A program made the position numbers and the translations under genes. Of a stretch of DNA of 64,000 bases, positions 12,140 to 22,930 are shown piece by piece; position 1 is the stretch's first letter; every line of letters begins with the position of its first letter. This DNA comes from Delphinus delphis (lineage: Eukaryota; Chordata; Mammalia; Artiodactyla; Delphinidae), in assembly GCF_949987515.2 (NCBI RefSeq), contig NC_082688.1:79054731-79118730 (forward strand). The letters run 5' to 3'. The notes under the pieces were generated by a model. It made no database searches. It was not told the origin of the DNA and was given only the letters and a program-made list of their open reading frames with translations.

Positions 12140-12560
12140 TTGAATTTGACTAAAGGGCAATTCTAATACCAGCTCTAACCTTGGAACCACTGCTGATCCA
12201 TTTCTCGGCCTTTGCCTTGGCTTCTGTCTTGATATGGCAATGTCTAGGCATGGACTCAGCCCTTGCCTAGGCCATGGCCTCAGTCTCTGCCCACGATCCT
12301 GTGTTGCTTTTAAACATGGTATCCACCATGGCCAGTTCTCTTGTCAGCTCAAGACCTGGCTTTGGGTCTTTATTTTCTCAGCTGCTGCCTAAGCTTCAAT
12401 GTGCAAGCCTTAATTAGCATCAGTTTGGGACACTACCTTTTTGGCAACCATCTTTGTTTCAGCCAGTGGCTATGACTGGCATCAGTCTGCCCATGCCTCC
12501 TTCTGAGTCACTGCATCTATTTTGCCCTCAGCTCCAGCACTTGAGCTCAGCCTTCTCTTT
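12140..12560 (-). pseudogene. Degenerate Ala/Glu/Lys/Thr-rich retrocopy candidate
   Basis: This patch is more GC-rich than its surroundings. Read on the minus strand it gives low-complexity, protein-like segments interrupted by stops and at least one frame change: GAEGKIDAVTQKEAWAD near 12545-12495, AETKMVAKKVVSQTDAN near 12460-12415, SNTGSWAETEAMA near 12315-12275 and IKTEAKAKAEKWISSGSKVR near 12230-12170. No repeat family I know produces this. The composition recalls the repetitive, disordered regions of ARMCX/GPRASP-family proteins, which is only a guess. No introns, poly(A) tail or flanking duplication could be made out, so a processed pseudogene is inferred from the intron-less decayed coding look alone. 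It cannot be expressed as one protein. Confidence 0.35.
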
Positions 12561-13364
12561 AGTCAGTCTATAACTCAGTGGCATCTATTAGTACCAATCA
12601 TCAGCCTGGAAGTTGCCCAATGCAATGAGTATTCAGCCCACTGACAACAGCTCATTCAATATCCACTGCTAATTTCAAGGACAGAGTGCAGAAAGGGCAT
12701 CTCAGGGCGGGATAAATGATGAGAGGCAAGGAAATATATCAGTGGGCGTGGTGATTTTCACTTCAGGTACTCAAACTGGCCACTACGTTTTGAAAAAGCA
12801 CTATACCAGTTTAGATCTCTTTCTTTGTTCAGTTTTTACTGTTCAATGTTTGCTGTGTGTATGTATTCTACTTTTATTTAAAAAGAAGAGTTTCCACAGT
12901 TACATGAACTTAGAAGGGATTAGTTTCTACTTTACCATGTTCAGCTAAATGGATCCAAATTCATGTTTTAGTGTAAATCTTTCAAGTACATGTTGTTAGA
13001 CACAAAGGTGAATTCATGGGTCACAGAGATTAAATCAGTTGCTCAGACATGGGTAAGCAGTACTGACTTGGTATCTTGGGCAGTAGATGCTTTCCAAGGA
13101 AGGTGAAAGAGATGCTGAAGGAAGGCTATCAATGTGGTTGTAATTGTTTGAGGGGACCAAACCCAGTTTACCTGGTCCTCAGTAAAGGATTTAAACATAA
13201 CTGCTCTAAAATATTAGTCTTCAAACAAGTTTTGCTTGCACATCACAAAAGAATTTTGAAAATCCATGCCCCTTCTTTAAAATATATTTTTAACTGTCAT
13301 CTCACAATTTTTATAATTTGGAGTAGTTGCAAATTGTAAACACTGGCATGTTTCAAATAAAATA
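12561..13364. other. No gene recognised
   Basis: A short GC-richer part (12640-12790) follows the retrocopy candidate and might be its 5' continuation. The rest is AT-rich with chance frames up to 87 codons. Confidence 0.4.
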
Positions 13365-13605
13365 GTGGTAGGCTCTGGAGTAAAGCTGCCTAGGTTTGAA
13401 TACTGTCTTTCACTTACTAGCATTGTGACATTAGGAAGTTACTTCACCTTCCTCTGCCTCAGTCGCCTCATTTATGAAATGGTAATAGTACCTACACATA
13501 AGGTTATTGGGTTATAATGATATTTAAATAATTTCCTGCATAACAAGGCATGGAATGTGCCTAGAACATATATATGCTATATGAGTGTTTGGTTTTATTA
13601 TTATT
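13365..13605 (+). mobile_element. MIR SINE
   Basis: 'ggctctggagtaaagctgcc', 'taggtttgaatactgtc', 'ttaggaagttacttcacctt', 'cctcatttatgaaatggtaa' and 'tagtacctac' follow the MIR consensus in order. Confidence 0.85.
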
Positions 13606-14699
13606 ATTCATTAGTTTCAATTCTGTAAGTTTTTACTTCATATATCTTAGAGCTCTGTTGTTAGGTGACAATATGTTTATGCATTTTATATATTCATAAT
13701 AGACTGACTTTTTTATCATAATAAAATATCCTTCTTTGTCTCTAGGAACAATTTTTGCCTTGAAGTCTATTTCATTTCATAGTTTGCATGATATATATAT
13801 AGATTTTTTTTCCGTATTGGTCTTCTACTCTTGGTTTCACCCTGAGCTGTGCCCTCTTGGAGCAGCTCTAATGTAATATGAACCAAGACCACTTGATCTC
13901 TGCTACACTTCTGATTATACTTAGTGATCTTAAATATAAATGTGGATTTTACAGTATTATATGTGGAATAAATAGTATTTCTTTGACTTCTGTGGAAGCT
14001 AAAAATTATGATGTATTGCTTGAATGTATTTTCCTTTAAAGTCATTGCAAGGCCTGGATTTTTTTTAATTTTACTTGCATCTTAAGTTCCCCTACTTCTC
14101 AGGCAAGGTTTATATTTATCTAGGGTACATCTATTTCCCCTATGCTGTGACCTCCCAAGTAGGCTCCTTGGTAAAGATTCAACCAAATCAGGAGGTAACT
14201 TGGAGAGACACAGTAATACACATCTCCTAATAAGAAGTCACTATCTAAACTGAACAAACAACTCCCAAAAAGGAGGACTTTTTACCCTACTTCACAAGAC
14301 CACTTCCCTCTACTTAAAATTTAGGAGCAAAGCCTCTGAACTTAGATAATGCTCCTCAAACCAGAGGATGAAGCGTAAATTTCAGAAATTCCAGGCAAAC
14401 TATTCATCCTCTAGCAGCTGATAAAATGAAACTTCCCTATTTTTTAAATACCATGTATATTGGGGTTGTTCATATTAAGTAATGTGACTTTTATTTCTAC
14501 CCACACTGTTTACACCCATGCTTATTCATTTATGAACATTTGACAGCAAAAAGGACCTTCACTCAGCTCATCTGACCTCAATAAGCAAAGCATTACAGAC
14601 AAGTGGACACAGAGGCTTAAGGTTTCACTTTGAAAACCTAACCATGCTTAACACAGAATAACATTTACATTCATAGTAATGTCAATTACAGTGACTCCT
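13606..14699. other. No gene recognised
   Basis: AT-rich sequence. A 92-codon minus-strand frame (13767-14045) is not recognisable as a protein. A diverged MIR-like stretch may occur near 14570-14640. Confidence 0.4.
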
Positions 14700-15560
14700 T
14701 GCAGGATGCCTTTCTGTATCTGTGCTACTACCAGCCTGGTCGGCTATCATCACTTCTTCCTTGGTCAACTGAAGTAGCCTCTAAATCAATTTCACCAAAT
14801 CCATTCTCAGTTCACTTTCTAAAGGGTAGCCAGGGAGATCCTTTAAAAATACACACCCAGGGCTTCCCTGGTGGCGCAGAGGTTGAGAGTCCGCCTGCCG
14901 ACGCAGGGTACACGGGTTCGTGCCCCAGTCTGGGAGGATCCCACGTGCCGCGGAGCAGCTGGGCCCGTGAGCCATGGCCGCTGAGCCTGCGCATCCGGAG
15001 CCTGTGCTCCACAACGGGAGAGGCCACAACAGGGAGAGACCCGCGTACCGCAAAAAAAAAAAAAAAAAAAAAACACACACCTGATCATTCCCTCATAGTA
15101 TAAAGATCTGGCAAGGACCTGAATCAGCCACTCCAACCTACTTCACCAGCTTGATTTTATGCCACACGCACTGTATTTTCTGACAACAAACCTCACGTTT
15201 ATATTTCTGTTCTCATAACACAATCTTATTTTTTCCACCTCAGAGCATTTGAACATGGCCTTTCCTCTGCTTGGAGCTGGTTCCCTCTGTGTCTAATTAA
15301 TTCTAACTTGACCTTCAGAGTTCATCTGAGGTGTCACTTTTTCAAAGTAACCTTCACTGCCGGCCTAATCCAGATCAGAATTTTGTCCTTCTTAGCAATA
15401 CCACAATTATGAATAATTGATGGCATAATTTAGTGTTAGTATCTGTTACCTCCAAAAGAATATAAATTCCACAGATTCTAGGACTTCAACTTTGTCATTA
15501 CTGTGTTCCTATTCCCAGTACAGGGAAGTAATCAGTAACTGTATGAGTGGAATTTATAAA
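14700..15560 (+). mobile_element. L2 LINE 3' portion, split by a SINE
   Basis: It shows typical L2 ORF2 3'-end words in order: 'agggagatcctttaaaaata', 'gatctggcaaggacctga', 'gagcatttgaacatggcctt', 'ttcatctgaggtgtcacttt', then 'attccacagattctaggact' and a decayed terminus. A young CHR SINE interrupts it at 14860. It encodes nothing intact. Confidence 0.7.
14860..15071 (+). mobile_element. CHR-family SINE, complete
   Basis: A full-length copy with a long poly(A) tail. AATACACACCC before and AAACACACACC after the element look like an imperfect target duplication. It is inserted in an L2. Frames up to 134 codons across it are artefacts. Confidence 0.95.
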
Positions 15561-15589
15561 TGAAATGAAAGCTGAAGAGTTCACAAAAT

Positions 15590-15720
15590 GTTTTCACACA
15601 GTTTATCTTATTGAATTCTCTACCAAAATATCTATATAGTAAATAACAATATTCCCATTTGATAGATGAGGAAACTTAGTCTTAGCATGAGGGTAAACAA
15701 ATACCTTTCTCAGTGAGACA
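15590..15720 (-). mobile_element. MIR-like fragment, minus strand
   Basis: 'cacagtttatcttattgaat', 'caatattcccatttgataga' and 'tgaggaaacttagtcttagc' match the reverse complement of the MIR 3' half. Confidence 0.65.
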
Positions 15721-16215
15721 AATAACTCACTCTGCTCAGTTTCTCCCTGACAGTAACATTAAGGAATGTCTTGTGAATAAATATGATTATCTACCACCAA
15801 AGGTGTATAACACTTGGATAAACATATTTTCCTTAGTAACATGATATAGAATTATCATCATTTTATTGGTCTAGGCCTTCTTAAATTAACTACATATTTA
15901 TGTTAGCTTATATAATTTCTTGGGCCTTAGATTTAGTCCTATGGATTTAAAATAGAACTTCCTTTTACTTATCCTAAAACATCTTATTTCATAATTGAAA
16001 ATAAATGTAACTGAAATCCCCTTTTTAATTTTCATTGTTTCTGTAGTCAATGGAACACCTCTGTTAATTTAGTAACATCAAAATTTTCTTTCATATATAA
16101 CAGAAATGATGTGTCCATAATGTAAGTATCAGTCTATAGGACAAAGTACTCCAGATAAGAAGTCAGGATGAATTTGTTATGGGGCTATGTCTTTGAGAGT
16201 GTGAGTTTGTTTGTT

Positions 16216-16249
<34 letters not shown>

Positions 16250-17524
16250 CAAATTTACTTTTCTTTTTCAATCTAAATGTCATCTTTAAGCATTTACTCT
16301 ACTTCCTCTTATTCCCTGGAGAACATAAGGCAATTTCTCCTTTGGTACTCTTATTAGTATGCCTTAAGTAACAGTTTCACTGTGTTCAATCATGAAATTC
16401 CTCTTCCAGTTTGCTCTAAAATCTGTAAAATAGACAAGTCTGAAGCTTCAAATGCTTACACCCTCAAAATAAGGTTTGACATTTAGAAAGTATGTCAAGT
16501 GCCCTACTGCTGGTCAGACACACATCAGTATAGAATTCCTAAACAATTTTAGCCACTAGGCACCACAAAATGAACCTTTAAGTCTGTATCTAATACTCCT
16601 TACATGTTTTTCTACTTATGGGTATAGAGCATTACATAATATTGAGCATGAAATTAATTTTAAAAGCCCAAACCATAGCTTCATTTCAATACTTTTAACA
16701 AAATCTTTTGTCAATTTTGTTGGCATTTCAGCAAGAAGAGACTAGATACCAAAATTTGAGTCCTGTTTCCACTTTGTAATTATTGATTTGGGGCATGTTA
16801 GTAATCTTCTTCGTGAGTTAATTTCTACATTAAAAAGAAGATAATAAATACACAAAGATGTCCAAGGGCTCAAATTACAATGATGCAAGCCATTTCTAAT
16901 TTTCAAAACCAAGCACTGAATTCACTGAACTATAAAATGATACCGATGGGTGCAGGTCACTTACATATGATTTTCTTACAAACTAAAGCAATAGAAAAAC
17001 TGATTGTATATCACCTCTTCTGTAACTTCTAAACATACAACCACCCCCCCCCCAACTACTTCTAGCCCATCTCTTCCCATGTGCAGCTTTCTCCTTCTCT
17101 TACTCACATTTGCTCAATCAAGTCAATGCTGTTCTTTGGGTAATTACTTTAATGTAGATCTGTAACACTATTACTCTTCGTATAGACACCAATCTGTTAC
17201 GTTTTTTCAGATAACTTTCTAAGATTATCTATCTATTCCATTTTGTACCATAATCCCTGAATCAAAGACTTCTTCTATTGTTGCTTTGCCTTTCTAAACT
17301 ACTTGTCTACTTTATGTAATAATTAAAACTTCTTATGAAATTTTAAATAAAATATATGAAATGAGAGAATACCCAGATCTCTTAAAATTTGAGATCAAGG
17401 TTATTTAGAAGTTGAGAAAAAAATTAAAAATAGATCATTTTCTGAAAAGATGTAGCAAAAATTAAACAAACATAATCATGTCATTTGAAAATAATGACAG
17501 CTTCGTGCCCTCTTTCACTAAAGT

Positions 17525-17526
<2 letters not shown>
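15721..17526. other. No gene recognised; one TG microsatellite
   Basis: AT-rich sequence with a (GT)n run at 16219-16246 and a C-run at 17042-17053. No coding or RNA signal is seen. Confidence 0.5.
16219..16246. repeat. (GT)n microsatellite
   Basis: About 14 uninterrupted GT units. The 67-codon Val/Cys frame across it is an artefact. Confidence 0.95.

Positions 17527-17563
<37 letters not shown>
17527..17563. repeat. (TG)n microsatellite
   Basis: About 18 TG units immediately left of the inverted L1 piece that follows. Confidence 0.95.
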
Positions 17564-17564
<1 letters not shown>

Positions 17565-18353
17565 TATTTTTTTTCTTGCATTATTACACTGGCTAGTAGC
17601 TCCAGTAAAATACTGAATAAAAGTGTTTGGAGTGGATACCTTTGCCTTACTCCAAAATGATTTGTACGTAGCAAATCCAAAGCAATTTTCAAATAGTCTA
17701 TTGTGATAAAAAGGAATTTAACAAGGTCACTAGATACAAAGTCAAAATATAAAAATCAGTTGTATTTGTACACCCAAGCAATGAAAACTTAGAAAAGGAA
17801 GTTTAAAATAGTATTATTTACATTAGCATCAGAAGACATGAAACACTTGAGAACAAATCTAACAAAAGATTTGCAAGACCTCCACACTAAAAATCATGAA
17901 ACACGGGTGAAAGAAATTCAAGAAAATCTAGGTAAGTAAGAAATATTATGTTCATTGATTTAAAGATTCCATATTGTTAAGATGTTCATTCTCTTCAAAT
18001 TAATATATAGATTAAATTCAATTCTCTATCAAAATTTTAACAGCCTAATCATCAAAAAGCCCATAAATAACAAATGTTGGAGAGGATATGGAGAAAAGGG
18101 AACCCTCATACACTGTGGTGGGAATGTAAATTGGAACAGCCACTATGGAAAAAAGTTTGGAGGTTCCCTAAAAAGGTAAAAATAGAGCTACCATATGACC
18201 CAACAATTCCACTCCTGGCTAACTATCTGAAAAAAAATGAAAACACTAATTCAAAAAGAAACATGCACCCCAGTGTTTACAGCAGCACTATTTACAATAG
18301 CCAAGATATGAAAGCAACCCAAGTGCCCATCAACAGGTAACTGGATTAAGAAG

Positions 18354-18354
<1 letters not shown>

Positions 18355-18391
<37 letters not shown>
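18355..18391. repeat. (GT)n microsatellite inside L1
   Basis: It lies exactly where other L1 copies here have 'gtggcacatatatacaatgg' (42121, 49551, 54832), so it probably grew from the L1's own TG/TA seed. Confidence 0.9.
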
Positions 18392-18393
<2 letters not shown>

Positions 18394-18656
18394 TGGAGTA
18401 TTACTCAGCCATAAAAAAAAGAATGAAGTATTTCCATTTGCAGCAATGTGGATGTACCTAGAGAATATTATGCTTTGTAAAATAAGTTAGACAGAAAAAG
18501 ACAAATACTATATATCACTTATATATGGAATCAAAATATAATACAAATGAATGTATATACAAAACAGAAACAGACTCACAGACACAGAAAACAACCTTGC
18601 TGTTACCAAAAGGGAGAAGGACAGGAGAAGGGATATGAGATTAAAAGACATAAATT

Positions 18657-18860
18657 GGGCTTCCCTGGTGGCGCAGTGGTTGGGAGTCCACCTGCCGATG
18701 CGGCGGACGCGGGTTCGTGCCCCGGTCTGGGAGGATCCCACGTGCCACAGAGCGGCTGGGCCCGTGGGCCCTGGCCGCTGGACCTGTGCATCCGGAGCCT
18801 GTGCTCCGCAGCGGAAGAGGCCACAGCAGTGAGGGGCCCGCGTACCGCCAAAAAAAAAAA
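18657..18860 (+). mobile_element. CHR-family SINE, complete
   Basis: Complete head, body and poly(A). The duplication AAGACATAAATT (18645-18656) recurs after the tail as ACGACGTAAATT with two changes. It is inserted in the 3' UTR of the L1 above and is therefore younger. Confidence 0.95.
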
Positions 18861-19059
18861 AACGACGTAAATTATTACACGTAAAATAGATAAGCAACAG
18901 GATTTACTGTATAGCACAGGGAATTATACCCAATATCTTATAATAACCTATAACAGAATATATCCTGCAAAGATACTGAATCACTATGCTGTACACCTAA
19001 ACCTAACACAGTATTATAAATCAACTATACCTCAATAAAAAAAAAAGTTGAGCAGCCTA

Positions 19060-19650
19060 TTTAGAAGAAATAGACAAAATAAATCTAAAATTTATATGCA
19101 AATGCAAAAAGGACATGGAATAGCCAAATACACTTTTAAATGAGGAAAAATATTGGAGAATTTATCATCCAAGGGAAGTGGAAATATATGCCCACAAAAT
19201 ATGTATTTATCAATGTACATCCTTATTCACAATAGAAGAAATGAAAATAACATGGAATATCCACCAAAAGAGGATTAAATAAAACTTAATATATCCATAT
19301 GTTCATACAATTAAATAATAATGAGCAATAAAGAGTAACTATTGACCCATGCAACAACATAAGCAAATCCCCAAAATATTAGGTAATGGAAAAGCAGTCA
19401 GACAAAAAGAGTTCAAACTGTATTATTCCAATTATATTAAATCAAAATATAAGCAACCTAATCTATTCTGATAGCGTTTGGTGGGGAAGGGATTATGAAG
19501 GGCTGGGAAGAGTTATAAATTACAGTATTTGGGGGTATAAAAATTGTCTATGTCTTGCTTAATGCAGTTGTTACAAAGTTTCATTCAATTGTCAAAAATT
19601 CAAACTAAACAGTAAGATCTGTGTGTTTTTCCAAACAATGATTTTATTTC
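19060..19650 (+). mobile_element. Old L1M 3' part
   Basis: Diverged but ordered L1 words: 'aaaattgtctatgtcttgc', 'acccatgcaacaacataagc', 'aaaagcagtcagacaaaaag', and 'atttcaataaaacaag' near the end. It lies directly after the younger 5'-inverted L1 and is interrupted at its right end by a SINE. Confidence 0.55.
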
Positions 19651-19667
19651 AATAAAACAAGATTAAA

Positions 19668-19846
19668 CGGGCTTCCCTAGTGGCGCAGTGGTTCAGAGTC
19701 CGCCTGCCAATGCAGGGGACACGGGTTCATGCCCCGGTCCGGGAAGATCCCACATGCCGCGAAGCGGCTGGGCCTGTGAGCCGTGGCCGCTGAGCCTGCG
19801 CGCCCACAGCCTGTGCTCCACAACGGGAGAGGCCACAAAAAAAAAA
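19668..19846 (+). mobile_element. CHR-family SINE, shortened 3' end
   Basis: It is typical up to GGGAGAGGCCACA and then runs directly into poly(A). The usual last ~25 nt (ACAGTGAGAGGCCCGCGTACCGC) are missing. The perfect flanking duplication AAAACAAGATTAAA (19654-19667 and after the tail) shows that the short form itself was inserted. Confidence 0.95.
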
Positions 19847-19861
19847 AAAAACAAGATTAAA

Positions 19862-22006
19862 GAATTAAACATATAAAGCATGCAGCATGGGTCTTGGAAC
19901 ATAGTATTTGGTTTAAAAAAACAAAAAAAGAGCTTAATCTTTTCTATTGAATAAGCTGCATATTACCTATGACCCAAAGTAGAAGTCTAAACACTTCTGC
20001 CCACTACATCTTGGTACCAGTGTCACCAAGGAAAATACAACACGCTCAAGCACTGGATGGGACAATGATTTACTCACATAGCAAAGAGGTAGAGCAAGAT
20101 CAGCTCCAATAGTGGGCATTGGTCCCCCATACCCAGCTGGTCCCTCCAGCCACTGTTGCAGTGCCATTGGCCTTCATGCACTCCTCTTATGACAAAGAAT
20201 AGTGGACTTGTCTCCTCCCTGCAGGGGACAGACTTAGCAGTGGGACTGACCAGACGCCATATGACACACAAGCTTAAACAGAACAGAGTACACACTAAGT
20301 CTGAAACAGGAGAAGAGATCGTCACACAAAGTGGTAAGTCCAGCACAGACTGTGAGGATACTATCTCTTAGTAGAAAAAAAAAAAAAAAAAAGTCTTCCA
20401 GGCCCCAAGGTTCATTCTTATTCAGCCAACTGTGGATCAAAAGACTGTGCATATAAGACTGCCTTTCCCAACAATTTTCCTTTCCTCTAAAACCCATACG
20501 ATAAGTTAAAGCTGTACTTTCCTGCATGCAGATACAGGGTGTGGTCCTTGACCAAATGAAATCCATGACCTGAACTTTGCAAAGATTTTGCTGCTTGATA
20601 GCATAATTCAGAAGAACATTTAAAACTGGAGGCACCACAGTTTGGTTTTTTCTTAAGGACCAGTCTGAAAATGATCAGTTTTCATAACCCCAAGGAATAG
20701 TCTCACATGCTAATTCTAATTTTAAATTTAACATCCATCAAATGAGCAATTCCTATTTGTGAGCACAAACACCTTGAACAAGGAATTTTGGTTCTTATGG
20801 GCATCTGCAGCTATACTTGGCATGGGAGGATGGTTATGAGACACCATGACCTATAGTAGTCACCATCACTCTATATCTTTGCAAAGTCTCATACAAATAA
20901 GAAGCTTCATTATAATAACCTATTTTTTTTAAGAGTGCTTTATGCAAATAATCAGCAAGTTAACCCTATGGACCATGGTTAGTCATTATTGTGTCTGCAC
21001 TGAATTTGCAAAGTGTTCTCTACTCATAGGCTTATTGCTATTCTAAGCCTGTGGGAAAGTGAATACGAAAAGTGGAAGATAGGAATATAGGAAGACCCGA
21101 GGAAACCCAAGGGGAAAGTCCAACTGTGCCATCAGGAAATCTGTAGTAAATAATGTTGGAGCTTCCTCCAGATCCCCTCATATTCCTCTTTTCAGTTTTA
21201 TGTATACTCCCGCCCCTGCCCAGCTTCACTGTACTTCCAAAGGCCAGCACCTGAGGCTCTTTCACAAGCTCTACTCTCAGCTCCTTAGATCAGAATAATT
21301 TAAGTACCTCTGTCCTCAGCAGAGAATAGAGGTAGTTTGGGAGCATGCAAGCCCAGCTCCCTTGCCATGAGTTCCATTATGGGATCATACTGAAGCTGCC
21401 TTCCTTGGGATTCACCCGAGATCTTCTCTTTGCTCCCCTGTTTCCCTCTCTCCTTTCCCAGTTTCCCCTGAGATCATTTCCTTAATAATTCATTCAGGAG
21501 TCCTCATCACAGAGTCTCATTTCGGGGAACTCAACCTAAGATAGGATCCAAAGACCCTCTGGACATATGGACGTGAATGTACTAGAGAAAGATCTAGACA
21601 CAACTCCTGTTCTTAGAGAACTATACATCTTCCAGCTGACACTTGCCTCCTAAAGCCAAGAAGCAGAGAAATTTCACTCTAATACCAACAACTTCAAGAA
21701 AATGACAGAAAGGGGTTTCCGTCCCAACTTCACCTTCTAAAGGCAGTTCAGAAGAAAGAGGGAATATAAAAGATCCTGAGAACTGCAACTCATATCCCTG
21801 AATTGCTAAAATATAGACTAAGAGAGCAGCTTTAGTGTAAGTCAATTAAAATCTCAAGATACAGGAAGGGCTACTGGGGCTCATTCTTTGCCAGGGTGCT
21901 GGGAGAGTAAGCCATAGCCCATGGGTATAGACTGCACTCCTGGTTTGGTAAAATAATTCCTGATGCAACACATTTAAAGGCACCTCAAAAGAGAAAGAAT
22001 CAGGCT
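19862..22006. other. No gene recognised
   Basis: 20000-20370 is somewhat GC-richer and is followed by an 18-base A run at 20374-20391; a decayed retroposed sequence is possible but I cannot name it. Frames of 74-134 codons here are unremarkable. 20640-22006 shows no signal I can assign. Confidence 0.4.
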
Positions 22007-22248
22007 TACAAACAAGACTACTCTACCCAGCAAGGATCTCATTCAGTTTTGATGGAGAAATTAAAACCTTTACAAACAAGCAAAAGCTAAGAGAATTCAG
22101 CATCACCAAACCAGCTTTACAGGAAATGCTAAAGGAACTTCTCTAGGTAGGAAACACAAGAGAATAAAAAGGCCTACAATAACAAACTCAAAACAATTAA
22201 GAAAATGGGAATAGGAATATACATACTGATAATTACCTTAAATGTAAA
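22007..22248 (+). mobile_element. Internal L1 patch (end of ORF1, start of ORF2), no tail
   Basis: It aligns without gaps to 25161-25402 of the large L1 with about 11 differences in 242 bases by eye. It covers the last ~45 codons of ORF1, the intergenic spacer and the first ~15 codons of ORF2. Unlike the large copy it keeps CAG (not TAG) near the ORF1 end and an ATG (22205-22207) at the ORF2 start. Neither side continues into L1 and there is no poly(A), so ordinary target-primed insertion does not explain it. Confidence 0.85.
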
Positions 22249-22338
22249 CAAGGGCTGCATGCAGCCCCACCAGAGCTATGTCCCTCACGAATCCAATTTC
22301 CTAGGTTAGTTAAAGGTTAATAAAAAGCAGTATCTATC

Positions 22339-22387
22339 AATTTATCTGGGGACTGACTCAAACTACAGGTCAGTCCCCAGATAAATT
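22339..22387. repeat. Perfect 19-bp inverted repeat, 11-nt loop
   Basis: AATTTATCTGGGGACTGAC at 22339-22357, loop TCAAACTACAG, then the exact reverse complement at 22369-22387. It lies between the tail-less L1 patch and a CHR SINE. Confidence 0.95.
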
Positions 22388-22443
22388 ACAAGGACATACA
22401 AGGGAAATTAACCTGTACCATATCATAACAATTAGAAAGTATG

Positions 22444-22650
22444 GGGCTTCCCTGGTGGCACAGTGGTTGGGAGTCCGCCTGCCGATGCAGGGGAACACGG
22501 GTTCATGCCCCGGTCCGGGAAGATCCCACATGTCGCAGAGTGGCTGGGCCCGTGAGCCATGGCCGCTGAGCCTGCGTGTCCCGAGCCTGTGCTCCGCAAC
22601 AGGAGAGGCCACAACAGGGAGAGGCCCGCGTACCGCAAAAAAAAAAAAAA
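22444..22650 (+). mobile_element. CHR-family SINE, complete
   Basis: Full-length with a poly(A) tail. The duplication AGAAAGTATG lies at 22434-22443 and 22654-22663. The 147- and 94-codon frames across it are artefacts. Confidence 0.95.
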
Positions 22651-22794
22651 GAAAGAAAGTATGGATATTAAGCATGAACCAACTGGAAAAGAAATGCCAT
22701 ATGACTATGCAAACATACAAGACAGGGGAAATGCAATGAACAGTAAAAAACAAAGCCTGGAATAAAATAGAATCCAAGTGACTTTTATACCTCT

Positions 22795-22930
22795 TGCTAT
22801 TTGCCTGGTACAAACAACCCCATGAGGAAGGTGCTATTATTACAGATTAAAGAAAAATGTGTTAAGCAACAAGCCCAGGGCCACAAAGTAAGCGGAGGAT
22901 CTGGTATTAACACAAGCATCAAAAACAGAC
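22795..22930 (-). mobile_element. MIR-like fragment, minus strand
   Basis: 'aacaaccccatgaggaaggt', 'gctattattacagattaaag', 'caacaagcccagggccacaa' and 'agtaagcggaggatctggta' follow the reverse-complemented MIR. Confidence 0.75.

Larger units (their letters stand above)
17570..19045 (+). mobile_element. 5'-inverted, internally deleted older L1
   Basis: 17570-17655 is L1 ORF2 in reverse orientation (the region before the FADD motif, compare 27320-27400). From about 17715 the sequence is plus-strand L1, starting downstream of FADD (compare 27540). Around 18035 it jumps to the ORF2 C-terminus ('aacaaatgttggagaggata', compare 28720), so roughly 0.8 kb is missing inside. It ends with a recognisable 3' UTR and 'acctcaataaaaaaaaaa'. 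A TG microsatellite (18355) and a CHR SINE (18657) are embedded. No frame survives. The inverted 5' part fits twin priming. Confidence 0.75.

Noticed and set aside
14699..15103. 134-codon plus-strand frame
   Set aside because: It runs through a CHR SINE and its poly(A); matching peptides recur at every SINE copy (4331, 18547, 22455, 59798), so it is a repeat artefact.
16219..18391. Three similar TG arrays considered as a CRISPR-like or structured array
   Set aside because: They are ordinary dinucleotide microsatellites without unique spacers, in a mammalian genome.
20234..20638. 134-codon minus-strand frame
   Set aside because: It contains a poly-Phe run from the A-tract at 20374 and has no recognisable domain.
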